From Rhizobium sp. 32-5/1 (GTDB lineage Bacteria > Pseudomonadota > Alphaproteobacteria > Rhizobiales > Rhizobiaceae): DNA of 64,000 nt. The first letter of the stretch is position 1, and each line of letters begins with the position of its first letter. The translations under genes were made by a program, and so were the position numbers. Of this stretch, positions 1 through 9,634 are shown piece by piece. The stretch is taken from NCBI RefSeq assembly GCF_029537235.1, contig NZ_CP120639.1:434001-498000 (forward strand). The letters are read 5' to 3'. The notes under the pieces are model-generated. The model was given only the letters and a program-made list of their open reading frames with translations. It had not been told where the DNA came from and ran no database searches.

Positions 1-105
1 GGTCGTCTCAGCTGGTTCACGGCTGGCGCAGTCGTGCTTGGCATTGGCCTGGTATTTGGAGCACCCGCGATTGTTGACCAGTTGATGTCGACCGTTGGGA
101 ACTGA
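1..105 (+). CDS. virB2: VirB2 major pilin, C-terminal part (cut by window start)
   Basis: The frame is open from the first base and encodes the last 34 residues of a small membrane protein ending in LMSTVGN. It has one hydrophobic helix (AVVLGIGLVFGAPAIV) after a short polar turn, which fits the second membrane segment of VirB2/TrbC T-pilins. The stop lies 3 bases before the virB3 start. Its place just ahead of virB3 and virB4 in a full VirB operon is the main reason for the name. The signal sequence and first helix lie outside the window. Confidence 0.8.
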   Translation, partial: GRLSWFTAGAVVLGIGLVFGAPAIVDQLMSTVGN

Positions 106-108
106 CCG

Positions 109-407
109 ATGGCAGAGTTTGAAGACGACAAGCCGGTCCTCACCCCCTGATCATCGGTTTGACCCGGTCGCCGACGCTTTGGGGCGTCCCGTATATGGCC
201 GTCGTCATCGTCATCGGCCTGACAATCATTGCCTGGCTCGCCACGAACACGGTTTGGGCGCTGCTGACGGCACCTGTCTCGTACGTGATCCTTTTCACAC
301 TATGCACTTGGGACAGCAGGATCCTAGACGTGCTGCAAGTCGCAACACGTCTGACGCCCAAGACCCCGAACAGATCATTCTGGGGTGCCAACTCTTACGG
401 ACCGTGA
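109..407 (+). CDS. virB3: VirB3 inner-membrane T4SS protein, frame-disrupted
   Basis: Starts MAEFEDDKPVLTP and then hits TGA at 148-150. One base added to the C run at 143-147 continues the protein as LIIGLTRSPTLWGVPYMAVV and on to SFWGANSYGP, giving about 99 residues, the usual VirB3 length. The conserved VirB3 start (pattern LTRPxxxxGVP) and two hydrophobic stretches are present. VirB3 works with VirB4 in pilus assembly at the inner membrane. The stop at 405-407 overlaps the possible virB4 GTG start at 404. The missing base is probably a homopolymer sequencing error, because the protein is otherwise intact. Confidence 0.85.
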
Positions 408-412
408 CGATC

Positions 413-2826
413 ATGCTGAAGCTCATTCGAGAAGAACTGGGGTTTGGAAGCAAACTCAACGGCGAAAAGCCAATGGCGAAGCATATCCCCTACCTGAGGC
501 ATGTCGCCGACACGGTCGTCAAGCTGGAGAGTGGCGCATTGCTTTCGATCATTCGCCTCAATGGGCTGTTTTTTCAGACTGAGGATCAGGCCGAACTCAA
601 TATGCGATCCGTTGTGCAAAACACGATGATCAGGGCGCTCGGGTCCAGCCGTTTTTCTCTTTGGTCGACCGTGATCCGGCGTCAGGTCGAGAGCGACCTC
701 GACGGCGATTTCACTGACCCATTCTGTGACCTGCTCAATCGACGCTACATGGCGCAATTGAGCGAAAAGCGCATGTTCACCAACGAACTTTATTTAACCG
801 TCATACGGTCCGGAATGCGCGGTGCTCTGGCAGTCGGGGACAAGACGCGACGTCTTTTCGACAAGGCAGGGTCGCGCGATGCGGCGAACGACCAGCTGCG
901 AGAAGAGGTCAGTGAGCTCGAAGAACTTGTTGGAAACATCTGCAAGGATCTCCAGAAATACGCTGCCCGGCCGCTCAGTATCGTGCATCGCAATGACGAA
1001 CCCTATTCTGAGCCGTGCGAGTTCTTCCAGACGATCCTGAGCTGCGGCATTCCCCGCCGCATGCGCTTGCCCCGGATGAGCATTTCCAACTACGTCGGGA
1101 GCTCGCGCCTGCATTTCTCTCGGCGGACCATGCAGGCGCAGGGACCGGTGAAAGAGGATGATCGTTTCGGGGCGATGCTGTCGATCAAGGAGTACCCTCC
1201 CTTCACCGGCCCCGGCATGCTGGACGGTTTGTTGCAGGTGAATCACGAATTCGTCCTGACCCAGTCCTTCACCATCACCGACAAGCCAATCGCCCAGGAG
1301 CGTATTTCGCGTCTGAAGCGGCAGATTGCGGCCTCAGATGAGGCCGGCAGCGATGTCGAAAACGATATCGACTTTGCACTGAACAGCCTGTTGAACCAGG
1401 AGGCTGTGTTTGGTCTCCACCACATGACCCTGTTGTGCCTGTCGCGCGATCTCGATGGGATCAACAAATCCGTATCCGACCTCGGCGCCTGCCTGACCGA
1501 CATGAATATGAACTGGTTACGGGAGGATCTCAATCTGGAGGCCGGCTTCTGGGCGCAGCTTCCCGGCAACCATAGTTACATCGCCCGGAAGTCCCTGCTT
1601 TCCAGCGCCAATTATGCCGGTCTGTCTTCGATGCATAACTTTGCCAGCGGACAGACGGAAGGCACGCATTGGAATACGCCGATCACCATTCTGGAGACGA
1701 CCAGCCAGACACCCTACTGGTTCAATTTTCACCGTAGGGATATAGGCCATTTCCTGGTGACGGGTCCGACGGGCTCCGGCAAGACCGTCGTCTTGACGTT
1801 TCTGCTGGCGCAGGCATTTCGTGTTCGACCCGCCCCGAAAGCCGTTTTCTTCGACAAGGACCGGGGCGGCGAGATTTTCGTGCGCGCCATGAACGGTGCT
1901 TATGAGGTGCTAACACCTGGCACCTCGTCCGGGTTCAATCCACTACAGCTGGAAAACAATGGCCCCAACCGCGAATTCCTGCTTCGCTTACTCAAGGCCA
2001 TGCTTCATCACGGTGACGGCAACGCCTTCGACCAGGAGGAGGAAGACATTCTCGAAAGGGCGCTGTTGCGGCTGATGCAGGAGCCGGCAGCGCAACGAAA
2101 TCTTGCAAACCTCTCCGGTCTATTGATCGGCCGCGCCCGCGCCGGGTCTAATGACCTGAGCGCTAGGCTGAGACCTTGGATCGACGGCGAGAAAGCTTGG
2201 CTGTTCAACGCCCAGCACGATGTCCTTACCTTCTCCGAGCGACAGGTGTTCGGGTTCGACATGACCAGCATCCTCGACAACGAGGAGCTCAGGACGCCGG
2301 CCCTCATGTATATTTTCCACCGACTGGACGAGCTTCTCGACGGCAGACCGGTGATGATCTTCATGGACGAAGGCTGGCGCCTTTTGCGGGATACGACGTT
2401 CAGCGACTTTATCGTCGACAAGATGAAGACGATCCGCAAGCTGAACGGCATCGTCGGCTTCGGTACCCAGTCGGCAGCTGACATTGCCCGGGCGCCCGCA
2501 TCGCACACGTTGATCGAGCAGTCGTCGACCAATATCCACTTTCCCAATCCGCGTGCGGACGAAGAAAGTTACATCAGGCGCTTCGGCCTGACGGTGAAGG
2601 AGTTCAACTTCATCCGAACGACACCCCGGAAAAGCGGACTTTCCTGATCAAGCACGGCAATGACAGCGTCATTGCAAGGCTTGCTCTCGACGGGATGCCG
2701 GACATGGTGAAGGTCTTGTCCGGCCGCAAGGAAAGTGTCGAGGAATGCGCGCGCCTTAGAGATGCGCTGGGTGATGATCCTCTCGCCTGGCTTCCTCCAT
2801 TCTGCGGATGGGAGGTATGGCCATGA
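413..2826 (+). CDS. virB4: VirB4 T4SS ATPase, frame-disrupted near the C-terminus
   Basis: Large AAA+ ATPase that energises pilus biogenesis and substrate transfer at the inner membrane. Walker A GPTGSGKT lies near residue 450 and Walker B VMIFMDEGW near residue 646. The CagE/TrbE/VirB N-terminal region precedes them. The ATG at 413 starts MLKLIREELGF; a GTG at 404 overlapping the virB3 stop is an alternative. The frame breaks at the C4 run 2624-2627. With one more C it continues as EKRTFLIKHGNDSVIARLAL to a stop at 2824-2826, giving about 804 residues, normal for VirB4. This stop overlaps the next start (ATGA), indicating translational coupling. Confidence 0.93.
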
Positions 2827-3905
2827 AGCGTTTTGCCCTTCCCATGTTGGCTGTCGCGGTGTTCGAGGTTCCGGGTCTTGCCTGGGCCGACGTCCCTGTT
2901 ATCGACGATACAATTCTGCAGGAAGACACCGCGCGCGACGAGACGACGCGCAAAATCGAAACGACCGACATGGACCGTCACACCATCAACACCTCGGTCA
3001 CCTGCTCCATGTACCGGCCATCCCGGCGGAACGATCCGGTTGGTGCGGCGCAGCAGAACTCAGAAATCTCCGGGCTCGTCCGCCGTGTCGCACGAGAAGA
3101 GGGCGTCAACGAAAACGAGTTTCTGGCGTTGGTTTATCAGGAGAGCCGGTTCAACCCTTGCGCCAAATCCGGCATGGGCGCCACCGGCCTGGCGCAATTG
3201 ATGCCTGGGACTGCGACCGAACTCGGTGTGAACGAGAACAATATCGAGGAGAACCTGCGTGGTGGTGCCCGATACTACAAGCGGCAGCTGCGCCGCTATA
3301 GTGGCAACGTGGCCCTAGCCCTTGCCGCCTATAATTCCGGCGCAGGCAACGTCAACAAATATGGCGGGATTCCTCCCTTCAAGGAAACACAGGGATACGT
3401 GCGCGGCATCACGCAGGACTGGCTTCCGGCCTTCGGCGGATCCGACAAATCGGGCATTCCACTGAATTTTGGTGGTGGCGAGACCGCTTATACCGGCATG
3501 CGAAACTCCACGCTCAACGCCATGGGCACCACCACAGCCACCGGCGAAAGCCTCTCGAACGTGGGGAGCTGGTACCAGCAGCTGGCGGGCCTCCAGACCG
3601 GAACCATTCAAGATAGCTGGGACCACAATTCCACGGTGCGTAACGCCAACCTGGAAATGATGAACAACGCCCTCAAGCTCTCAACCGCCATGGCCGACCT
3701 CATCAACGCGCGAAACGCTGTCACGACGTCAAACCTGTCGAGCTCCTCGCAATCGGCATCAAACGACAAGGACGAAGACAAGCCCAAGGACACCACTGGT
3801 CTCTGCGATCCAAAACTGAACCTCATCTGGGATCCCGAGCAACGAGTCTGCATCGAAAAACGCGAAGCCGCCTCCAACGTGCGGCTGTTGCTGCAACCAC
3901 AATAG
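2823..3905 (+). CDS. virB1: VirB1-like lytic transglycosylase
   Basis: Periplasmic peptidoglycan-cleaving enzyme that opens the wall for T4SS assembly. It has a signal peptide (MKRFALPMLAVAVF..LAWA) and then a goose-type SLT domain at about residues 75-190: QESRFNP with the catalytic Glu near residue 106, GATGLAQLMPGTA, and AAYNSGAGNV. About 150 extra residues follow, ending in a cysteine pair (CDPKLNL..RVC) and unlike the SLT fold. The start at 2823 is chosen because GGGAGG lies about 8 bases upstream and it overlaps the virB4 stop; in-frame ATGs at 2808 and 2817 are possible. In the Ti virB operon virB1 comes first; here it sits between virB4 and virB5. Confidence 0.88.
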   Translation: MKRFALPMLAVAVFEVPGLAWADVPVIDDTILQEDTARDETTRKIETTDMDRHTINTSVTCSMYRPSRRNDPVGAAQQNSEISGLVRRVAREEGVNENEFLALVYQESRFNPCAKSGMGATGLAQLMPGTATELGVNENNIEENLRGGARYYKRQLRRYSGNVALALAAYNSGAGNVNKYGGIPPFKETQGYVRGITQDWLPAFGGSDKSGIPLNFGGGETAYTGMRNSTLNAMGTTTATGESLSNVGSWYQQLAGLQTGTIQDSWDHNSTVRNANLEMMNNALKLSTAMADLINARNAVTTSNLSSSSQSASNDKDEDKPKDTTGLCDPKLNLIWDPEQRVCIEKREAASNVRLLLQPQ

Positions 3906-3915
3906 GAGCAAAACC

Positions 3916-4617
3916 ATGAAACTATTGAAAGTGACTGCTGCGCTCTCCCTTTTGCCGCTTGGCGTCGCCCATGCCGATGTGCCGGTGATCGACAAGAAAA
4001 ACTACGAGATCGCCAAAGAAACAGCGGCCACGACCACAAAGATCCTCGAGACCAATTCAAACATTTTGAAAACTGTCGAGGACACCCTGAAGGCCGTGAC
4101 CGGTGACAGAGGCAGCACATCTCAACCGCTGCAGAACCTCGCCATCGGCCAGGGTTTCAGTGTTGCTTCGATGCCTTCCCTCGACAGCCTCATCAAGGAC
4201 GGCGTTCCCGACTTCGGCAATGTGAGTGGCGACATTTCCAAAGTAGTGACGACGTTCATCAATGGCCTGCAGTTGGTGAAGTCCCTGTCCGGTGAGGAAA
4301 ACAGCGATTTCTCCGGCGACAAATCCTACGAGCACCTGGTCAACACCGTGTTTGGCGTTTCCGCGCTAATCAACGGATCGCAAAAGGCCACCCAAACGCG
4401 ACGCAGTGCTCTCGAGGCGGCCGGGCAGAAGATCGGCACGGCCGAGGACATCAAGGGATCTATCGACCAGAATACACAGTTGCAGGTCCAATCCGGCCTG
4501 ACCCTCAACGAGATGATTGGCGTCATGAACGGGGCGGTCTCATCCCTTCAGGCGGATAATCAACGGCGCCTGACCGACATCTCCAACACCAAGAAAGCGC
4601 TCGCCTATGGCGATTGA
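3916..4617 (+). CDS. virB5: VirB5 minor pilin / pilus-tip adhesin
   Basis: 233-residue secreted protein with a clear signal peptide cleaved after residue 20 (PLGVAHA). The rest is mostly helical and rich in Thr, Asn, Asp and Leu, as in the TraC/VirB5 family, which forms the pilus tip. It lies 10 bases after the virB1-like gene, and its last bases overlap the next small lipoprotein gene. The mature protein starts ADVPVID, the same heptapeptide that follows the signal peptide of the neighbouring VirB1-like protein. VirB5 proteins are poorly conserved, so position in the operon contributes to the call. Confidence 0.82.
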   Translation: MKLLKVTAALSLLPLGVAHADVPVIDKKNYEIAKETAATTTKILETNSNILKTVEDTLKAVTGDRGSTSQPLQNLAIGQGFSVASMPSLDSLIKDGVPDFGNVSGDISKVVTTFINGLQLVKSLSGEENSDFSGDKSYEHLVNTVFGVSALINGSQKATQTRRSALEAAGQKIGTAEDIKGSIDQNTQLQVQSGLTLNEMIGVMNGAVSSLQADNQRRLTDISNTKKALAYGD

Positions 4618-4819
4618 TCGCACGACCAGCCGTCTGCCCTTTGGTGTCCTGTTTGCAACGGTTCTGCTCACCAGCTGCGGAACCGTCAAGGAAAAGACCG
4701 CCCCATGCAAGCGACCGGCGGAACTGAGGTCCTTTGCAGAAGATCGCCGGCAAGACTGTGGGCCGATGCGCAGCGTGAACGACCCAGCCGCCGCCTTTGC
4801 TGCGATCGGGTTTAGATAG
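4607..4819 (+). CDS. small lipoprotein, VirB7-like or entry-exclusion type
   Basis: 70 residues with a lipoprotein signal (LLTSC, acylated Cys at position 24) and two further cysteines in the mature part (APCKRPAELRS and RQDCGPM). It overlaps the virB5 3' end by 11 bases and precedes virB6. In related T4SS operons this place holds either the VirB7/TrwH core-complex lipoprotein, which pairs with VirB9, or an Eex entry-exclusion lipoprotein. No other VirB7 candidate exists in the operon, which favours VirB7. The short sequence cannot decide between them. Confidence 0.7.
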   Translation: MAIDRTTSRLPFGVLFATVLLTSCGTVKEKTAPCKRPAELRSFAEDRRQDCGPMRSVNDPAAAFAAIGFR

Positions 4820-4826
4820 GGGCGCT

Positions 4827-5852
4827 ATGGAAGATTTTCTGGGCGACCTGCTTCAGCGAATTGAGGATTCGGGAACGACGTTTTCCGAGCAAGCCTACAC
4901 TGTCGTCGGACAGGAGGTCTTGCCCCTCCTACAGCTTATGCTCGTCGCCTATGTGTCCTACTACGGCTTGCAGCTCTTTCTTGGAACAGCGCGTATCGGC
5001 GTTTCGGAGATTGTCGGCCGCATCGTCCGCATGATGATCATTCTCGCACTCGTCAGTTCTTGGGCGAACTTCAACAATCTGCTTTATCAATGGATCAACG
5101 ATACGCCCGAGGATGTTGGACGAGCGATCCTGGCTGCCTCCGGCACGGGCATCACCGAACCCACCAACGGACTTTCACAGATCTGGCGCACAGCCAACCA
5201 GGCGGCGTCCGCATTTGCAGAGCAATCGGGGTATTTCTCGATCCTTCCCAGCATGATCGGCGTGCTGATCATGGTTGGCGCGGGAGTTTTCATCGCCGTC
5301 GCGTTGGCGATCCTGATCCTGGCCAAGGTCATGCTGTGGGTGCTGATCGGAACCGCGCCGATTTTCATCGCCTGCATGCTGTTTGAGAGAACTCGCGGCT
5401 ATGGCGTCGGCTGGTTCAACCAGGTTCTCACCTACGCGCTGATCCCGCTGTTTATCTATGTCGTAGCATCTTTCCTGATCGCCGCGATGAATCCCGAGTT
5501 GGCAAAGATTGATTCCGCCAGCGGTTCCAGAGTCCTCACGCTCGCCGATATTGCCGGCTTCCTGCTCCTCTGCGCCGCCGGTGCCTTCGTCATGCTTTAC
5601 GTGCAGTCGATTGGCCAGGGCATCGCCGGCGGTGTTTCATCTGGCGTTGGATCATTCGGGATCGGAATGGCCAAGAGGTTCGGCATCACCGCTCCGTGGG
5701 CAACCGCTCGCGGAGCAGGTGCGGTTGGTCGCTCGGCGTACCGCGGCGGTCGAGCCCTTCGCGCGCGGTACAAATCCGGTGGTGACGATGACAGTTCCGG
5801 TACCAAGACCGCCATGCAGACGAAGATCACGCAAAACAGTAGGCCGGCATAA
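4827..5852 (+). CDS. virB6: VirB6 polytopic channel protein
   Basis: 341-residue TrbL/VirB6-family inner-membrane protein of the T4SS channel. At least five hydrophobic segments are visible, for example LPLLQLMLVAYVSYYGLQLF, MIGVLIMVGAGVFIAVALAI, VMLWVLIGTAPIFIACMLF and FLLLCAAGAFVMLYV. The tail is basic and glycine-rich. The ATG at 4827 has AGGGG upstream at 4818-4822; upstream in-frame codons run into the lipoprotein gene and are rejected. Confidence 0.9.
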   Translation: MEDFLGDLLQRIEDSGTTFSEQAYTVVGQEVLPLLQLMLVAYVSYYGLQLFLGTARIGVSEIVGRIVRMMIILALVSSWANFNNLLYQWINDTPEDVGRAILAASGTGITEPTNGLSQIWRTANQAASAFAEQSGYFSILPSMIGVLIMVGAGVFIAVALAILILAKVMLWVLIGTAPIFIACMLFERTRGYGVGWFNQVLTYALIPLFIYVVASFLIAAMNPELAKIDSASGSRVLTLADIAGFLLLCAAGAFVMLYVQSIGQGIAGGVSSGVGSFGIGMAKRFGITAPWATARGAGAVGRSAYRGGRALRARYKSGGDDDSSGTKTAMQTKITQNSRPA

Positions 5853-5886
5853 GCTGGTGCCACAAATTCAAAGGGCATGACGGGCT

Positions 5887-6579
5887 ATGGCAGAGACAAT
5901 TGATGAACGCCTACGAACCTATTACCAGAGCGGCGACATCTGGGAACAGGAAGTCGTCAAGAAGGCCAAACGATCACAAGCGCTCGCATGGTTTGTCACC
6001 ACAATCTTCGGTGCGATCACGCTCGTAAGCCTTGCGACGCTCGCCATGCTCGTGCCTTTGAAGAGTTTCGAACCTTATATTGTCGAGGTTGACAAGAACA
6101 CTGGCTATGTTGAGGTCAAGACCGGGCTTACCAGGCCGACCAACCTGACTGAGCAGCAGGCCATCACCCAGGCCAATATCGTTCGCTACATCCGGTCGCG
6201 AGAAGGTTACGACCCCTTTGCGATCGAGCAGAATTTCGCCATTGCGGCCCTTCTGTCAACGGGCAACGCGGCCCGCCAGCTGCAGGACCTTTACAGTGCC
6301 GCCAATCAACAAAACCCGGCAAGAGTCTACGGGCGCAACAAGCGCATAACGACGGAAATCGCTTCGGTCACCTTTCCCAATACGAGCACAAGTATCGTTC
6401 GATTCACCACTGTCGAGCAATCTGAAACGGAATCCATCCCACGTCACTGGATCGCCGTCGTCCGCTATCGCTATACCGACACTCCGGCAACCAACGAATG
6501 GCGTTTTGAGAATCCACTTGGCTTCCAGGTCTACGACTATCGCCGCGATCAGGAGACTGTGACCGAGGGCCGCCCCTGA
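5887..6579 (+). CDS. virB8: VirB8 inner-membrane scaffold protein
   Basis: 230 residues with a short cytoplasmic N-terminus, one membrane helix at about residues 31-58, and a periplasmic NTF2-like domain as in VirB8. Conserved-looking stretches include SFEPYIVEVDKNTG, YIRSREGYD and the NPLGFQVYDYR end (family NPxGFxVxxYR). VirB8 nucleates assembly and contacts VirB9 and VirB10. The stop overlaps the virB9 ATG by one base. Confidence 0.94.
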   Translation: MAETIDERLRTYYQSGDIWEQEVVKKAKRSQALAWFVTTIFGAITLVSLATLAMLVPLKSFEPYIVEVDKNTGYVEVKTGLTRPTNLTEQQAITQANIVRYIRSREGYDPFAIEQNFAIAALLSTGNAARQLQDLYSAANQQNPARVYGRNKRITTEIASVTFPNTSTSIVRFTTVEQSETESIPRHWIAVVRYRYTDTPATNEWRFENPLGFQVYDYRRDQETVTEGRP

Positions 6580-7391
6580 TGATTGTTCGCATTGTGCTCG
6601 CTGCCGCCCTGATAGCAATCAGATCTTTGGGAACTGCTTCTGCTGCGCAGACGCCAGCCTCGGGCCGGCTTGATCCAAGGGTCACCAGTGTCGTCTATCA
6701 GCCGAACAACGTTGTGCGCGTTTTCGCGACCTATGGCATCTCGACGATGATCACTTTCGACGAGGACGAAAAGTTCGAGACTGTCGCCCTCGGCGATACC
6801 GAAAGCTGGGATGTCGTACCGACCGACAGGGGCAACATCCTGTTCGTTAAACCGAAAGCCAAGAACGTCACCACCAATATGAATGTCGTCACGACAAAGC
6901 GGACCTATTATCTCGAACTCAACGACTATGCGCCTGAGGACGGCAGACAAGTCTTCGGTATCCGTTTCGTATATCCTGAGAAGAATCTCAACGCCTCGCT
7001 CCGTAAAGAGGCTGAGGCGCGCGCCGCCAATCCAAACATGGCTGGCATCGACAAGGCTAACGTCAACATTGACTATTCATTTTCCGGCGGCGGGAAGTTG
7101 AAGCCTGCGATGGTTTTCGACGACGGCAAGAAGACATTTTTCAAGTTCGGCGCGACCGTGCCGGCAGTCTTTGCAGTCAATGCTGATTTCTCTGAGACGC
7201 TGCGGAACTTCCGACGTGAGGGTGAATACATCGTCGTTGACGGCACCGCGACCCAATACACGTTGCGGGACGGCAACCAATGGACTTGCATCTTCAATTT
7301 GAAGAAGCCGGACTTCGGGGCACCTGACCCAGACATCATGGCACCGAGCTTTGAAGAGAAGGCTAAAACACGACGAAGGAGCGGAAACTGA
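6579..7391 (+). CDS. virB9: VirB9 outer-membrane core complex protein
   Basis: 270 residues with a signal peptide ending near ASA (about residue 22), then the VirB9/CagX/TrbG beta-rich domains. Recognisable elements are LDPRVTSVVYQPNNV near the mature N-terminus, the middle FGIRFVYPE, and the C-terminal domain beginning DYSFSGGGKLKPAMVFDDG with FKFG after it. Together with VirB7 and VirB10 it forms the outer-membrane ring. It overlaps virB8 and virB10 by single bases, so these genes are one translationally coupled unit. Confidence 0.94.
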   Translation: MIVRIVLAAALIAIRSLGTASAAQTPASGRLDPRVTSVVYQPNNVVRVFATYGISTMITFDEDEKFETVALGDTESWDVVPTDRGNILFVKPKAKNVTTNMNVVTTKRTYYLELNDYAPEDGRQVFGIRFVYPEKNLNASLRKEAEARAANPNMAGIDKANVNIDYSFSGGGKLKPAMVFDDGKKTFFKFGATVPAVFAVNADFSETLRNFRREGEYIVVDGTATQYTLRDGNQWTCIFNLKKPDFGAPDPDIMAPSFEEKAKTRRRSGN

Positions 7392-8643
7392 TGCAGCGCT
7401 CTCCAGAGCTCGAAGCAATGTTGGCGGGTGACGAGGTCGACGTCAGAGACAAGCGCATACGACGCAAGCAGTTGCTTGGGGGCGGCGCCCTGCTGTTCGG
7501 CGGAGCAGCGCTGGCCTATGTCGTGGTGTTTGCGCCCGAACAGCGCAGGCCGGAGAGCGTCAGAGGCGACGAAGAGTTCACTACAACCACGTTCCGTCCG
7601 CCATCGTTTCTGCGCGAAGGTGAGAAGCAGCCGGAAAAGGATCCTGAGCCAATCATCAAGCTGCCTGATCCCCCAGTCGAGGACAAAGAGGAGGAGCCCT
7701 CGGAGACGACGAAGTTCGATGTCCCTCCTCCGCCAGGCATCGTCGAAACCATTGATGAACCAGTCGTTCAGCCTGAAAAGGTGGAGGAGTTTCCGAAACG
7801 TTTCCTGTCAAAGCAGATGGTAGTTGACTCGACCAAGGCCGACGGGCGCGACACTTTAAATGCTGGTAGCACCGAGAGCGGATTAACGGTTGCGGGGGAA
7901 GATCGCAATAGCAAGTTTCTGGCGTCCGCCACTGCGATCGGCGACCGGTCTGCCAAGGCCCGTCAGATCGAACGCATCGATGCGATGATCCCCGAGGGAA
8001 CCTTGATCTCCGGCATTCTGGAGACAGCGATCAACAGCGACTTGCCCGGCCAGATCCGCGCGATCACTTCACAGGATGTTTACTCATTTGACGGCCGCCG
8101 CATCCTGATCCCGACCGGAACAAGGCTCATCGGAGAATATCAGTCAGAGGTCACGCGGGGGCAGAAGCGCATTTTTGTCATCTGGACGCGCTTGCTGCGA
8201 GACGACGGCGTGACGGTTCGGCTCAACAGCATCGGCGCCGACAGCCTGGGACGATCCGGCCTGACAGGACTTATCGACAACAAATGGCGGGAGCGTTTCG
8301 GATCGGCAATCCTGCTTTCGATTGTCGGTGCAGGCTCCTCTTACCTGACAGGCTATAGCCGCAACCAATATGGTTCCGGCAGCAGCAACGATGGATCTTC
8401 GGATTCTGACCGCGCTGCAGAACTCGCCCGCGAGACAATTGCACAGACCTTCTCCGACATGGCCAACCAGGCACTGGCGGAGAACCTGAAAATTCCCCGA
8501 CGATCAGCGTTCATCAGGGCGAGCGCATCTTCGTCTATGTCCGCCAGGACCTCGATTTCTCCGCCATGTATCCGGACCCGGTCGACGAAGCGCTGAAGGA
8601 AATCAAGCATGAGCGAGGCATTCGCCAAAATCAAAGCCGCTGA
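7391..8643 (+). CDS. virB10: VirB10 envelope-spanning core protein, frame-disrupted at the C-terminus
   Basis: TrbI/VirB10 protein with a short cytoplasmic part, one membrane helix (GGALLFGGAALAYVVVF, about residues 31-47), a Pro/Glu-rich periplasmic linker, and the C-terminal beta-barrel domain (IPEGTLISGILETAINSDLP, RILIPTGTRLIGEYQS). It senses ATP use by VirB11/VirD4 and gates the outer-membrane pore. The frame breaks at the C4 run 8495-8498. With one more C the natural end reads TISVHQGERIFVYVRQDLDF and stops at 8641-8643, overlapping virB11. As written, the frame ends at 8596 with an unrelated tail. Confidence 0.92.
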
Positions 8644-9634
8644 TCATAGTCCTTACTATTTCCTGCGGCGATCACTCGACCCCGTTTCCAACTTTCTGTC
8701 CGATCCGACAGTGGTGGAAATCTCGGTCAATCGGCCAGGGCAGGTCTATATTGAACGGCTCGGCGCCGATGTGATGGAGCATCATGAAATTCCGTCGCTG
8801 ACGGCGGCGGAGATCGAAAACATTGGTGAACGGGTCGCTGGCGCCACACATCAATTCATCAGCCGGGCAAACCCTATTCTATCAGCAGCCTTGCCGACGG
8901 GGAGCGAATCCAGATCGTCCTGCCGCCGGCGGCTGCCGACGGTGGCGCCATCTCGATCCGCAAGCAGGTGACGAGTGACTTCACCCTCGAAGAATACCGG
9001 GACAATGGCTCGCTGGAAAAAGTGTCGGTTGCCGTTGGTGGTCTTACCGATGTCGAACAGGCTCTGATCGAACATCTGAGAGCGGAGCGCATCTACGAAT
9101 TCATCAGGTCTGCCATTCGAAATCGGATCTCGATCCTGATCAGCGGCGGGACGTCGACGGGGAAAACGACCTTTCTCAATGCCTGTCTCCGGTCGATCGA
9201 CCCGTTCGAGCGCATTCTTACCCTGGAGGATACACGCGAACTGTTTCCGCCACAAAAGAACGCCGTCCATCTCCTGGCCTCGCGGGGAGATCAGGGCACG
9301 GCGCGGGTTACCATCCAGTCGCTGCTCGAGGCGTCGCTGCGGATGCGTCCAGATCGCTTGTTCGTCGGTGAAATAAGGGGTTCGAGGCTTTTGCCTTTTT
9401 GCGCGCCATCAATACCGGTCACCCAGGCAGCATGTCGACCGTTCATGCGGACACGCCCCTCGGAGCCTACGAACAGCTTGCGATGATGGTACAGCAAGGC
9501 GGAATGTCGGCAGGCTACTCCAAGCAGGATCTTATGTCCTACATCCAGATGGTCATCCCCATTGTCATCCAGTTGCGCCGCGAGGAGGCCGCAGGGGCGT
9601 CTCCGAGATCTACTACGCAAGGCACACGGCATGA
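8609..9634 (+). CDS. virB11: VirB11 hexameric ATPase, three frame breaks
   Basis: Secretion-type traffic ATPase that switches the machine between pilus assembly and DNA transfer. The corrected protein is about 342 residues. The N-terminal domain begins MSEAFAKIK; Walker A is SGGTSTGKTTF, followed by the Asp box LTLEDTREL, and His-box/Walker B elements RMRPDRLFVGEIRG and NTGHPGSMSTVHAD. The frame is lost at three sites, each needing one G: near 8899-8902, 9383 and 9584-9587. The restored end GRRGVSEIYYARHTA stops at 9632-9634, overlapping the virD4 ATG. No motif is missing, so the gene may well be intact in the organism. Confidence 0.88.
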
